Shown: positions 25,054 through 34,057, numbered from the stretch's first letter. The stretch is DNA of 43,288 nucleotides from an uncultured Collinsella sp. (GCA_900538305.1 UPXY01000016.1:1-43288); one strand, 5' to 3'. The notes: generated by a model not told the origin, from the letters alone. Made by a program: numbers and translations.

Positions 25054-25446
25054 CTACGCACTCTTCTCCTCGAGGAAGATCTTGCGCGTCACGAAGTTCC
25101 ATATCATGACGATGGCGGTGGCGAACACCTTCACCAGGCGGTAGTCGAGCGCGGCATGCGACGTGCCTAGCCACATGAGGAGGTCGTTGATGCCCAGGCC
25201 GATCACCGAGAGCACCACGAAGATCGCGAACTCACGCTGCCGGCTCATGCCCTCGCGATGGCGGAACACGTAGCGCATGCTCGCCACGTAGTTGAAGATG
25301 AGCGACACGATGAACGAGACCGTAGCGGAGACGACGGGGTTCACGCCGAAGACTTCGGTAAGGAAGATCATCACGCCGAAGTCGATGACCGTGGCGATGA
25401 CGCCCACGACGCCGAATTTCAAGATCTGCTCGATAAGGTTGCGCAT
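25054..25446 (-). CDS. GtrA family membrane protein, second copy
   Basis: The 130-residue protein has four membrane segments and shares the layout of the neighbour: FGVVGVIATVIDFGVMIFLT at the start, NYVASMRYVFRHREGMSRQR in the middle loop and IWNFVTRKIFLEEKSA at the end. The loop phrase HR(D/E)xMSR(K/Q)REF is shared, which points to an old tandem duplication. I chose the ATG at 25446, since the frame further upstream runs into the family B repeat. Its ribosome site is weak. Role as for the neighbour. Confidence 0.85.
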   Translation of the reverse strand: MRNLIEQILKFGVVGVIATVIDFGVMIFLTEVFGVNPVVSATVSFIVSLIFNYVASMRYVFRHREGMSRQREFAIFVVLSVIGLGINDLLMWLGTSHAALDYRLVKVFATAIVMIWNFVTRKIFLEEKSA

Positions 25447-25500
25447 ACCATAGCTTTCGTTAATCGGAATCTGCAAGGTGATACTGTAGCACGAGGTGCA

Positions 25501-25562
25501 AAAAAGGGACGGGTTCAAAGTGTGCAAAAGGTAACGTTTTGAACCCGTCCCTTTTTGACGCA
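25501..25562. repeat. Family B palindrome after fbp
   Basis: Bases 25501-25519 and 25538-25556 are perfect 19-bp inverted repeats (AAAAAGGGACGGGTTCAAA). The internal CAAAAGGTAACGTTTTGAAC is the same as in the repeats at 8500 and 40787. It begins six bases beyond the fbp stop on the minus strand and ends in a T-run there, so it could serve as the fbp terminator. Confidence 0.8.
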
Positions 25563-25567
25563 TTGAA

Positions 25568-27475
25568 TTAGGTGTGCTCGGGGAGGGCGCCGGTGCGGTA
25601 GGCGTCGAGCAAGAGTCGCAGGTCGCCGATCTGCTCGCGGATCTCTGCGCCGGTGTCCGTATCGCTCACCATGATACGGCGGCTTGCGGAGGCGAAGCGC
25701 GTCGTCTCGCTTTGAATGTCGGCGTTGTGCGCAAGCGCCGCCTCGACGCTCTTGAACGCCTCGTGCGCCTTCAAGCGCATGCCGCGCGAGCTCGAGATGA
25801 GCGTATAACCTGCGATTCCGGTCTTGGGGTGGTACGCCGCGCAGAACCCGCCGTCGATCACGAGCAGCTTGCCGTCGGCGCGGATGGGCTTCTCGCCGCT
25901 TCCGGTCTTCACCGGCGTGTGCCCGTTGATGATGTGCCCGCTTTCCGGCGCCACGCCGAACTCGCGCATCACCGTGTCGCAGGCGCTCGGCTCGTGCGTG
26001 AGCGTGAAGTACGGGTCCATGGGCTCTTCCCACGTGGACTTGTCTTCGATATAGGAGCGCTCGAACGTCTTCACGTAGCGGCCCGACGCCGGTGAGCGGA
26101 ACCCGATCCACAGGTACCAGAGCCAATCGAGCGCGCTTCGGTCGCGGTCGCGCCAGGCTCGGCGTGCAATTTCGTCGCAGAAGTCCAGATAATCGCGGCC
26201 GCTTCGCCAGGTGCCCTCGCAGTTCATGCTCGCGAACGTCCCGTCCTCGTTCAGCGGCACGCATCCATGGAACAGCAGGTTCCCGTTGCGCACGAGGTAC
26301 ATCGAGCCGTTGCGGAACAGGAATTCCACATGCCGGCGTAGATGGTCGGAACTCGTGAACTCGACCACGAGCTTGTCGACGATCCTGCGCTCCTCGGGCG
26401 TGAGCTCATAAGGATGCTCCGGGTCGAGTGTGGGGAAGTCGCGCGTCACGAGCGGCCAGGTCTCGCCGTCGATCACGACCGTGCCCGCCTCTTTGTCGAT
26501 GCGGCCCAGGAGCAGCCGTTCTTCCATGTCGAACTCGGGGTGCCGTTGGATGATCTGCCCCTCCAGTTTGAAGAGCAGCACGTTGATCGCCTTGATGAGC
26601 GGCGTGATGCGCTCGCCCGCCCGGTACGTGCGGTCGGCGAACGCTACGAGCCCGCGCAACGAGATGCCGTAATCGTTCTCCAGGATCTCGTAATTACCGT
26701 AGCGCAGGTTGTTGCGCAGCACGGAGACCACGCACGCCTCCTCGCCGGCGGCTGCGCCCATCCACAGGAGGTCATGATTGCCCCACTGGATATCCGTGCG
26801 CTGGTGCTTGCAGGCGATGAGCCGATCCACGATTTTCGCCGCCCCGCCGCCGCGGTCATAGATGTCGCCTACCAAGTGGATGTGGTCCACGGCGAGCACC
26901 TTGATGAGCTCGGCGAGCGCTGCGATGAAATCCTCCGTGGAGCCCGTCTCCAGGATCGAGTCGAGGATGCGCTCGTGATAGCGCACGCGGTAGTTGTTTT
27001 CGTCTGGGTGCGTGTGCAGCAGCTCGTCGATGATATAGGCGAAATCGTGCGGGATGGCCTTGCGCACCTTCGAGCGCGTGTAGCGGCTCGAGAGGCGACG
27101 CGTTACGGCGATGAGCAGGTTCAGAGTCTGCTTCGTCCACGTGGGGGAGTCCTGGTGTGCCGCGCGCACGAGGGCAAGCTTCTCGTGCGGATAGTAGATG
27201 AGCGTGCAGAGGTCGGCCTTCTCGGCTTCGGTGAGCTCGTCGCCGAAGGTTTCGTCCACGTGCTCGCGCACCACACCGGAGCAGTTGTTCAAGATGTGCA
27301 TGAACGCCTCGTACTCGCCGTGGAGGTCGCTCATGAAGTGCTCCGTGCCCTTGGGCAGGTTCAAGATGGCTTGGAGGTTGATGATCTCGGTGAACGCCGC
27401 CTGCTGCGTGGGGAATTGCTGCGAGAGCAGCGAGAGGTACTTCATGGATCGGTCGAGGCGTTCGTGTGCTGACAT
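25568..27475 (-). CDS. fbp: Fructose-1,6-bisphosphatase, class III
   Basis: The 635-residue enzyme removes the 1-phosphate of fructose 1,6-bisphosphate in gluconeogenesis. It belongs to the calcineurin-like class III known from low-GC Gram-positives: metallophosphoesterase motifs DLHGEYEAF, GDIYDRGGGA and WGNHDLLWMG stand in order in the N-terminal half, and HIINGHTPV in the C-terminal half. Length fits the family (about 640). The ATG at 27475 has AAGGAG upstream; the frame further upstream does not resemble the family. It is a single-gene unit, perhaps regulated with the FSA gene, which diverges from the same 370-base gap. Confidence 0.93.
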   Translation of the reverse strand: MSAHERLDRSMKYLSLLSQQFPTQQAAFTEIINLQAILNLPKGTEHFMSDLHGEYEAFMHILNNCSGVVREHVDETFGDELTEAEKADLCTLIYYPHEKLALVRAAHQDSPTWTKQTLNLLIAVTRRLSSRYTRSKVRKAIPHDFAYIIDELLHTHPDENNYRVRYHERILDSILETGSTEDFIAALAELIKVLAVDHIHLVGDIYDRGGGAAKIVDRLIACKHQRTDIQWGNHDLLWMGAAAGEEACVVSVLRNNLRYGNYEILENDYGISLRGLVAFADRTYRAGERITPLIKAINVLLFKLEGQIIQRHPEFDMEERLLLGRIDKEAGTVVIDGETWPLVTRDFPTLDPEHPYELTPEERRIVDKLVVEFTSSDHLRRHVEFLFRNGSMYLVRNGNLLFHGCVPLNEDGTFASMNCEGTWRSGRDYLDFCDEIARRAWRDRDRSALDWLWYLWIGFRSPASGRYVKTFERSYIEDKSTWEEPMDPYFTLTHEPSACDTVMREFGVAPESGHIINGHTPVKTGSGEKPIRADGKLLVIDGGFCAAYHPKTGIAGYTLISSSRGMRLKAHEAFKSVEAALAHNADIQSETTRFASASRRIMVSDTDTGAEIREQIGDLRLLLDAYRTGALPEHT

Positions 27476-27844
27476 GATGGCTCCTTCGCATGGGGTGCTT
27501 CCATTATGCTGCGCGCGGCTCGGTCTGTTATGGAGATGGTGGGGAAGTCCGGGAACGGCCGGGCGGCTTCTGGGGGTTTGGGCATGCGTTCTAAAGATGA
27601 CCGGAGAAGTGTTACCCCGACACGCTTGGATTCTCGCCGCCGCATGCACCTCCCCGCGCACCAAAGCGCACGTCTTATGCTACACTGCAATCGCGCGATG
27701 CGTTCGCATTCAATCTCCGATAAACCACATAGCTCGCAGGTGCCCGCGTTCGCGCCCGTTGCATCACATGATCAAGGTCGTAAGCTGCTCCCTTGGAGAG
27801 CATGCAGTTGGCAAGCCGTAACATGGACGAGGAGGCATATCATC
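27476..27844. other. Divergent intergenic region, no gene
   Basis: This gap separates the divergent fbp and transaldolase genes and must hold both promoters. I see no convincing -35/-10 pair, only TATGCT/TACACT near 27676-27685 reading toward the transaldolase. No repeat family of this window is present. Open frames here are short and have no ribosome sites. Confidence 0.4.
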
Positions 27845-28510
27845 ATGAAGTTCTTTCTCGATACGGCGGATCTGGACGAGATCCGCGAGGCGGTGAGCTG
27901 GGGCGTCATCGCGGGCGTTACCACGAACCAGACGCTCTTCGCGAAGACGGGCGGCAAGCTGGCAGATTTCGAGGGCCACATCGGCAAGATCTGCGAGCTG
28001 TGCCCGGGGTTGCCGGTCTCGGCGGAATCCTGCGCGGAGACGGCGGAGGGCATGATCGAAGATGCGCGTCGGCTTGCGGCAATCGCAGATAACGTGGTCA
28101 TCAAGCTGCCCGTTTCTCCCGAAGGGCTCGCTGCCACGCATGCGCTCGCGCAAGAGGGCATCGCGGTGAACATGACGCTCGTCTTCACCGTGCCCCAGGC
28201 ACTGCTCGCTGCGCGTGCGGGCGCACGCTACGTGTCTCCCTTTGTGGGACGCTTCGACGACATCGCCGAGGACGGGGTGGCTCAGCTTGCGCAGGTGTGC
28301 GACGCCATCCACGGGTACGACTTCGGGCACGAGGTCGAGATTATCGGCGCGTCCATCCGCACCGCGCATCATGTGGCGGAGGCGGCGCTCGCCGGCTGCG
28401 ACATCGCGACCGTCCCGTTCAATACGTTGAAGAAGGCCGTGCAGCATCCGCTGACCGAGCGCGGCCTGGCATTGTTCATGGAAGACTGGAAGAAGGTTGA
28501 GCAGGCATAG
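27845..28510 (+). CDS. Fructose-6-phosphate aldolase/transaldolase (FSA family)
   Basis: The 221-residue TIM-barrel enzyme opens with MKFFLDTADLDEIREA and has GVTTNQTLFAKTG, the Schiff-base lysine in VVIKLPVS (K87), IAVNMTLVFTVPQALLAARAG, YVSPFVGRFDD and IIGASIRT. The length fits the short FSA/TalC class. It either exchanges dihydroxyacetone units (transaldolase) or splits fructose 6-phosphate; sequence alone does not decide. The TTNQT variant differs from the TTNPS of classical FSA. A GAGGAGG site precedes the ATG. The stop overlaps the GTG of rho (TAGTG), so the genes are coupled. Confidence 0.9.
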   Translation: MKFFLDTADLDEIREAVSWGVIAGVTTNQTLFAKTGGKLADFEGHIGKICELCPGLPVSAESCAETAEGMIEDARRLAAIADNVVIKLPVSPEGLAATHALAQEGIAVNMTLVFTVPQALLAARAGARYVSPFVGRFDDIAEDGVAQLAQVCDAIHGYDFGHEVEIIGASIRTAHHVAEAALAGCDIATVPFNTLKKAVQHPLTERGLALFMEDWKKVEQA

Positions 28511-30735
28511 TGGCTGACGAAACGACGAACACCACGAATACCGAAAGCCCCGAGAGCACGGGTGCTACCGCATCCGCGCCGGAGGAGAAGCCGCGCAAGA
28601 CGACGCGCGCTCGCCGCACGACGAAGCGTGCGGAAGGGGAGGAGGCGCCGCGCAAGACGACGCGCACGGCTCGTAAGCGCGCGCAGGCGGAGGAGGCCGC
28701 ACCGGCTGCCGATGCCGCGGCCGCCGCACCTGAAAAGGTTTCGCCCGAGGTCGCGCAGGCACGCGCCTTGGCGCAGGTCTCCCAGGCATCTGTCGTGCGC
28801 CGGCAGCGCAAGGCGGCCGCCCGCGCGGAGCAGACGCTCGTCGCGCCCGATGCGGCGGAAGCCGAGCCTTCGGCGCCGAAAGCACGTCCTGCCAAGGCGC
28901 AGACGGCCGAAGTGCCTGCTGCAGATTCGATAGCCGTCGACCCGGCGCTTCGCCCACATCGTCGTGGGCGCAAGCCCAAGGCGTACCTCGAGGCGGAGAA
29001 GGCCGCTGCCGCCGCTGCTGCGCTTGCCGCGCAGGAAGCGGGTGCTGCAGACGGAGCGCCTGCCACGCCTGCGCCTAACACTGCCGTTCCCGCGGCGGCG
29101 GAGGGTGCAGAGACTGCCGATCGCCGTCCCGGCCGCGCGCGCCGCACGACGCGTCGCCGCCATGAGGAGGCCCAGGCCGAGGCTGCTGCCGAGACGCAGG
29201 CTGCTGCCGAGGCCGGTGCCAGCTCGGATGTTTCGCCCATCGAACCAGCAGCTCCCGCCTCTGCCGAGGAGGCGTCCGCGAAGGGCGAGGACGCACCTGC
29301 CCGCAAGCAGGAGCAGGCAGGCGGTCGCCGCGCCCACACGCAGCGCCGCGAACACGTAAACGGCGCTGGCGCGGGTGCCAACGGTAACGGCGGCAACGCC
29401 AACGACCGTCGCAACCGTCAGCAGAATCGGAAGAACCGTAATAACCGCTTTGCTCCCACCGAGCCCACGCTTTCACGCGACGACCTCTCGGCCATGAAGG
29501 TTGCGGAGCTCCGCGAGAAGGCGCGCGACTTCGGTATCGACACGACGGGCAAGAAGAAAGCCGAGCTCGTCGAAGAGGTGTACCTCGCCGCCGCGCGCGC
29601 CGAGGGATTCCGCGATATCGTGGGCATCCTCGACATGTCGAACGAAGGCTTCGGCCATATCCGCGCGCATGGCTACATGCCCAGCCGCGACGACGCGTTC
29701 GTCCCTGCGAATATAGTGCGCGCCGCGCGCCTGCGTCCCGGCGACCTCATCGAGGGTACGCTTCGTCCCATGCGCGCGAACGACAAGTTCCCCGGGCTCG
29801 CCAAGATCAAGAGCATCAACGGGCAAGACCCCGAACTCATGCGCAACCGCCCGAAGTTCAGCGACCTCACGCCGATCTATCCCAACGAGCAGCTCAAGAT
29901 GGAGCATGGCAAGGATTCCATCACCGGGCGTGCCATCGACATCGTGAGTCCCATCGGCAAGGGACAGCGCGGTCTCATCGTTTCGCCGCCCAAGGCTGGT
30001 AAGACCACGATCCTGAAGAAAATCTGCCAATCCATCGCCATCAACAATCCCGAGGTGCACCTCATCTGCCTTCTGGTGGACGAGCGCCCCGAAGAGGTCA
30101 CGGACATGCAGCGCTCCATCAAGGGCGACGTGGTGGCCTCGACCTTCGACATGCCGGCCGATAACCACACGCGCGTTTCCGAGCTCGTCATCGAGCGCGC
30201 CAAACGCATCGTGGAGATGGGCGGCGATGTCGTAGTGGTGCTCGACTCCATCACTCGCCTCGCGCGCGCCTACAACCTGGCGGCACCCGCCTCCGGCCGC
30301 ATCCTGTCCGGCGGTGTGGATTCTGCGGCGCTTTACCCGCCGAAGCGCTTCCTGGGTGCTGCGCGCAACATCGAGGGCGGCGGCTCGCTCACCATCTTGG
30401 CCTCGGCGCTTATCGACACCGGTTCCAAGATGGACGAGGTGATCTTCGAGGAGTTCAAGGGTACCGGCAACATGGAGCTCAAGCTCGACCGCGACCTGGC
30501 GGATCGCCGCATCTTCCCCGCAATCGATCCGGTGGCGTCCGGCACGCGCAACGAGGATCTGCTCATCCCCGAGCAGATGCGCCCGTTCGTGTGGGGCATC
30601 CGCCGCGTGCTCGCCGGCATGCCGAACACCGAGCGCTGCGCGCAGGCGTTCATCAAGGGGCTCAAGAGCACGAACACCAACGAGGAGTTCCTCATTCGCT
30701 CCGCCCGCCGCGCGCAGGAGCATGGCGAGTTCTAG
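28510..30735 (+). CDS. rho: Transcription termination factor Rho with long N-terminal extension
   Basis: The 741-residue RNA-dependent helicase has a typical Rho body from about residue 325. Rho_N is seen in MKVAELREKARDFGIDTTGK; a cold-shock-like RNA domain covers FGHIRAHGYMPSRDDAFV to the region of RPKFSDLTPIYPNEQL. The ATPase carries P-loop SPPKAGKTT (near 498), LICLLVDERPEEVTDM, VVVLDSITRLARAYN and TGSKMDEVIFEEFKGTGNM. The first 310 residues are Ala/Arg/Glu-rich, with Asn-rich RNRQQNRKNRNNR just before Rho_N, as in many Actinobacteria. The GTG start overlaps the previous gene; no strong ribosome site of its own is seen. Confidence 0.93.
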   Translation: MADETTNTTNTESPESTGATASAPEEKPRKTTRARRTTKRAEGEEAPRKTTRTARKRAQAEEAAPAADAAAAAPEKVSPEVAQARALAQVSQASVVRRQRKAAARAEQTLVAPDAAEAEPSAPKARPAKAQTAEVPAADSIAVDPALRPHRRGRKPKAYLEAEKAAAAAAALAAQEAGAADGAPATPAPNTAVPAAAEGAETADRRPGRARRTTRRRHEEAQAEAAAETQAAAEAGASSDVSPIEPAAPASAEEASAKGEDAPARKQEQAGGRRAHTQRREHVNGAGAGANGNGGNANDRRNRQQNRKNRNNRFAPTEPTLSRDDLSAMKVAELREKARDFGIDTTGKKKAELVEEVYLAAARAEGFRDIVGILDMSNEGFGHIRAHGYMPSRDDAFVPANIVRAARLRPGDLIEGTLRPMRANDKFPGLAKIKSINGQDPELMRNRPKFSDLTPIYPNEQLKMEHGKDSITGRAIDIVSPIGKGQRGLIVSPPKAGKTTILKKICQSIAINNPEVHLICLLVDERPEEVTDMQRSIKGDVVASTFDMPADNHTRVSELVIERAKRIVEMGGDVVVVLDSITRLARAYNLAAPASGRILSGGVDSAALYPPKRFLGAARNIEGGGSLTILASALIDTGSKMDEVIFEEFKGTGNMELKLDRDLADRRIFPAIDPVASGTRNEDLLIPEQMRPFVWGIRRVLAGMPNTERCAQAFIKGLKSTNTNEEFLIRSARRAQEHGEF

Positions 30736-30769
30736 CGGTCATTTCCGTCCAGGATTCAGGCTCTCACGT

Positions 30770-30790
30770 AAGCCAACGGTAAGGCTTTTT
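30770..30790 (+). terminator. Short stem-loop with T-run after rho
   Basis: AAGCC (30770-30774) and GGCTT (30783-30787) form a five-base stem ending in TTTTT. It lies 35 bases after the rho stop and is short for an intrinsic terminator. A further GAGGCGC...GCGCCTC hairpin follows near 30800-30832 without a T-run. Confidence 0.4.
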
Positions 30791-30946
30791 GAGTTTTGGG
30801 AGGCGCTCGCTGCTTTGGTGGCGGGCGCCTCTGGTATTGCGGTATCGTGGGCAGCGGTTACTTGACGAGGCCGGTGCGTGCTAACAAGACGGCGCTCGCC
30901 GGCAAGGCCGACGCGTACAACGCCATCGCGACGAAAGGGGTGCGCC

Positions 30947-31912
30947 ATGATCGAGTGCTTCAAGACCCAGGAGAACGGTACCATCCAGCGGATCGAGCGG
31001 CCGGAAGCCGGATGCTGGGTCAACGTGGTGGCGCCCACGGCCGAGGAGCGTACGTGGCTCGAGGGCGAGCTCGGCGTGCTGCCGGAGTTCGTGAGCTCCG
31101 CGCTCGACGAGGAGGAAACCTCGCGCATAGACTTCGACGAAGACGTGAACCAGACGTTCGTGATCGTAGACTACCCCATCGAGCCGGGGGAGGATGGCCG
31201 CGACGGCGTGCATCAGTACGACACGATGCCGCTCTCCATGGTGTTCATGCCGCAGAAAGGCATGTTCGTCACGCTATCGCTCTTCGAGAACGTGGTGACG
31301 CGCGACATGGCTGCCGGTCGTATCCGGGGCGTCGACACGCGCTACCGCACGCGCTTCCTGCTACAGCTCCTGTTGCGCATCTCCCAGCTCTACCTGGTGT
31401 ATCTGCGGCGTATCGATCGGCTCTCGTCGCGTACCGAGGAGCGCCTGCACGCGTCCGTGCGCAACGAGGAACTCATTCAGATGCTCAACCTGGAAAAATC
31501 GCTCGTGTACTTCTCCACCTCGCTCAAATCCGACGAGGTCACGCTCAACAAGATCATGCAGGGTCGCATCATCCCGCTCTATGAGGACGATCAAGATCTG
31601 CTTGAGGATGTGCTCGTCGAGATCCACCAGGCCATCGAGATGTGCAATATCTACTCGAACACGCTTTCCGGGACGATGGATGCATTCGCGAGCGTCATCT
31701 CGAACAACCTGAACATCGTGATGAAGGTGCTTTCCGTGATCACGATCGTGATGGCCATTCCGAATATCATCTTCGGCTTCTACGGAATGAACGTGGGGCT
31801 GCCGTTCGACGGCGTGCCCATCGTGGGGACGTGGATGTTCCCGACGGTGCTTGCCGCGGCGTGCTGCCTCATCGCCGCCTGGATTTTCAAGCGCAAGGGC
31901 ATGTGGCACTAG
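30947..31912 (+). CDS. corA: CorA family magnesium/divalent cation transporter
   Basis: The 321-residue protein has a cytoplasmic N-terminal domain of about 255 residues and two C-terminal membrane helices with the signature YGMN between them (G280-M281-N282), then the second helix ending in WIFKRKGMWH. The helical stalk LLQLLLRISQLYLVYLRRID fits the pentameric CorA funnel. It transports Mg2+ or related divalent ions. AAAGGGG precedes the ATG at 30947. It is separated from rho by about 210 bases, with hairpins, so it is probably transcribed alone. Confidence 0.92.
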   Translation: MIECFKTQENGTIQRIERPEAGCWVNVVAPTAEERTWLEGELGVLPEFVSSALDEEETSRIDFDEDVNQTFVIVDYPIEPGEDGRDGVHQYDTMPLSMVFMPQKGMFVTLSLFENVVTRDMAAGRIRGVDTRYRTRFLLQLLLRISQLYLVYLRRIDRLSSRTEERLHASVRNEELIQMLNLEKSLVYFSTSLKSDEVTLNKIMQGRIIPLYEDDQDLLEDVLVEIHQAIEMCNIYSNTLSGTMDAFASVISNNLNIVMKVLSVITIVMAIPNIIFGFYGMNVGLPFDGVPIVGTWMFPTVLAAACCLIAAWIFKRKGMWH

Positions 31913-31942
31913 CATCGCCGGCGAGCCGCGTCACTTTGGCGT

Positions 31943-32002
31943 CACTTTGGGGACGGGGTCAAAAGTGTTGAATTTGGTACTTTTGACCCCGTCCCCAAAG
32001 TG
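31943..32002. repeat. 24-bp perfect palindrome, family C
   Basis: CACTTTGGGGACGGGGTCAA and the four bases after it (31943-31966) pair exactly with 31979-32002, with a 12-base loop. A short direct copy GCGTCACTTTGG precedes it (31929-31939 and 31940-31950). The GGGGACGGG core relates it to families B and D. It sits just after corA. Confidence 0.8.
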
Positions 32003-32083
32003 CTGATCCGGCGCCTTCGTTCCCGTCACTGAGATGACGTGCCGCGCCAGCGTGAAATTTTGGGTTACGCCCGGCGATCGCAT

Positions 32084-32112
32084 TTGCATTCTCGTGTGTT
32101 TTACCTCATAAT
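32084..32112 (+). promoter_or_regulatory. Promoter candidate TTGCAT-17-CATAAT
   Basis: The -35 TTGCAT (32084-32089) and -10 CATAAT (32107-32112) are separated by exactly 17 bases and stand in an AT-rich patch, 160 bases before the gene at 32273. The remaining leader has no recognised element. Confidence 0.45.
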
Positions 32113-32272
32113 CGAGCTAATGTTCGCGACGGAAAAACGCAGATGAAACGAACCACGATCCGTTGCAGAGAGGCTCCTTAGGCCACACGCAACAACACCT
32201 TCGTTTTTTCTCAAGCGAATGCAGGCGTTTCGACCGGCATCTGCTGGTCGGACATGGTGCAAGGGAGTAGCC

Positions 32273-33589
32273 ATGGCGGCTTCTGTTACAACGTCCCGAG
32301 CGATCTACGCTGGGCTTTCGTGCGGTTTCGCATTTGCCGTGCCGGTGTGCGCCTACGCGGTGACGCTCCCGTTCCCCCAGGCGAACGGTATCGTCGCGGG
32401 CTGCGCCATGCCGTTCACCGTCGGCGCGCTCGCCGGCGTGGGACTCGTCACCGCTCTGTCCGCCGTTGCCGACCATCGCTCTGGAGATGCCGATGTCGAA
32501 GGTACCGCCGCGGTGGAAGAGGAGCACGTGCCCTCGCACCGCGCTGCTCGTTCCCACGGCAAGCGTGAGGCGCGCGCCCAGCACGCGCAGGATGGCGACG
32601 TGGAGCGCTTCTTCGGCAAGCGCGGTGTCCCGCGCGACGTGCCGGTGATCGCCCGCGCAGCTGGTGCCCCCTCGGAGGCAGCCGCTTGGGCGGATATCGA
32701 CGCGCTGTTCGATGACGATTCACCCATCAGCTGCGACGCCTCGCGTTCGAAGGACATCTACCAGATCGCGTTCGAAGAGCTCCGCCGCGGTGCCGTCCAC
32801 GCGGAGCGGCCTGCGGGCTCTGCTGCCGCTACCGGTCGTATGACGCCAATGAGCGCTCGTTCGGCGGCGGCTGCGGCTCCTACGCCTCACATTGCGACCC
32901 CGCCCACCGCGGCCCCCGCCCCCTCACGCCACGGGCAGGCGCCCGCTGTGTCTGCTGCCGCGTCCACGGCCATGTTCATGGCGCTCGCACAGCAGCGCGC
33001 CGCGGCGCATGCTGCCGAAGGTGCCGCGCAAGCGCCCGGCCATGCTGTCGCACAGCCCTCTGCTCCTGCGTATGGGCTGCGAGCGGAGGCTTCGGCCTAT
33101 ACCGCCCGCGGCATGGGCTATGATCGCGATGCCGATGCGCGCGCCGCGCTCGCCTCGCTCGACCGCTTCGGTGGCCAGCGCCTTGCCACATCCGCCGCCT
33201 CCGCGCCCGCGGTATCGGCTGCGGCTGCGACAGCGCAGCCCTCATTTGCCGCGCCCGCCGCGATGGCGCCGGTAGCGCCTGTGCAGGACGCCTTCGCCGA
33301 CCGTCGCGATGTGTGGTCAGCCGCTCTCGACATTCTCGCCGAGTCCGAGACGCCCGTCCGCGCCGCGGGTTCCGGTTCGCAGGATGTAGCCCTCAACCAG
33401 AATCTCTCGCGTGCCAACGCGATCGCGGAGGGCCGCCGTGCGAACCGTATGCACGCGCATGTGAACGAGCTCATCGAGCAGGAGCTCGGCCAGATTGCCT
33501 CGCCCGCCGTGCGCCGTTCAAGCCGCGAGTACCTGCGCGTCATCCAGGGCGGCACGGCTTCCATGCCTGCGTTGCAGGCGGAGGCGTAG
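32273..33589 (+). CDS. Ala-rich membrane protein, unknown function
   Basis: I do not recognise the family. The 438-residue protein has two membrane segments in its first 75 residues (AIYAGLSCGFAFAVPVCAYA and MPFTVGALAGVGLVTALSAV). About 80 polar residues follow, then a long Ala/Pro/Ser/His-rich stretch to about residue 375 and a more ordered basic end (NRMHAHVNELIEQELGQIAS, AVRRSSREYLRVIQGG). AAGGGAG precedes the ATG. The VanZ-like gene follows after six bases, so the two are probably co-expressed. The long cytoplasmic low-complexity part may act as a scaffold, but this is speculation. Confidence 0.68.
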   Translation: MAASVTTSRAIYAGLSCGFAFAVPVCAYAVTLPFPQANGIVAGCAMPFTVGALAGVGLVTALSAVADHRSGDADVEGTAAVEEEHVPSHRAARSHGKREARAQHAQDGDVERFFGKRGVPRDVPVIARAAGAPSEAAAWADIDALFDDDSPISCDASRSKDIYQIAFEELRRGAVHAERPAGSAAATGRMTPMSARSAAAAAPTPHIATPPTAAPAPSRHGQAPAVSAAASTAMFMALAQQRAAAHAAEGAAQAPGHAVAQPSAPAYGLRAEASAYTARGMGYDRDADARAALASLDRFGGQRLATSAASAPAVSAAAATAQPSFAAPAAMAPVAPVQDAFADRRDVWSAALDILAESETPVRAAGSGSQDVALNQNLSRANAIAEGRRANRMHAHVNELIEQELGQIASPAVRRSSREYLRVIQGGTASMPALQAEA

Positions 33590-33595
33590 CGTCCG

Positions 33596-34057
33596 TTGCC
33601 GGATCAGACCCGCATCGCACCAGCGCAAATCCGTGCGCCATGGTTCGTTGCCATGGTGCTCATGATGCTCTTCATCTGGGGTAATTCACTCGTTCCGGGG
33701 AGCGAGAGCGGCAGCTTGAGCCTGTCCGTCGTGCAGGCCGTGCGCCACGCGCTCGAGATGCTCGGCATGCCGAACGCCTGGGTCACGAACTTTCTTGTGC
33801 GCAAGGCGGCACATTTCACCGAGTACGCCGTGCTCGGCGTGCTTGCGACGAACGCATTCGGTCTCTGTCGTCGCGTGCAGCCCTGGCAGGTGCTCGCTGT
33901 GTGTATCGTTTTGGTGCTCACACCATCGATCGATGAGACAATCCAGCTCTTCGTGAGCGGCCGCTCCGGCCAGCTGTCGGACGTGCTGCTCGATTGCTGC
34001 GGCGGTGTGACAGGCGCCGTGGTCGCCGCCCTTATCCGTACCCGTCGCGCCCGGTAG
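33596..34057 (+). CDS. VanZ-like family protein
   Basis: The 153-residue protein has four membrane segments and the VanZ family motifs RKAAHFTEYAVLG and SIDETIQLFVSGRSGQ followed by LSDVLLDCCGGVTG. The prototype VanZ gives low-level teicoplanin resistance; most relatives have no known function. A TTG at 33596 is the likely start (GGAGGC about ten bases upstream, inside the end of the previous gene). It is coupled to the preceding gene by a gap of six bases. Confidence 0.82.
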   Translation: MPDQTRIAPAQIRAPWFVAMVLMMLFIWGNSLVPGSESGSLSLSVVQAVRHALEMLGMPNAWVTNFLVRKAAHFTEYAVLGVLATNAFGLCRRVQPWQVLAVCIVLVLTPSIDETIQLFVSGRSGQLSDVLLDCCGGVTGAVVAALIRTRRAR

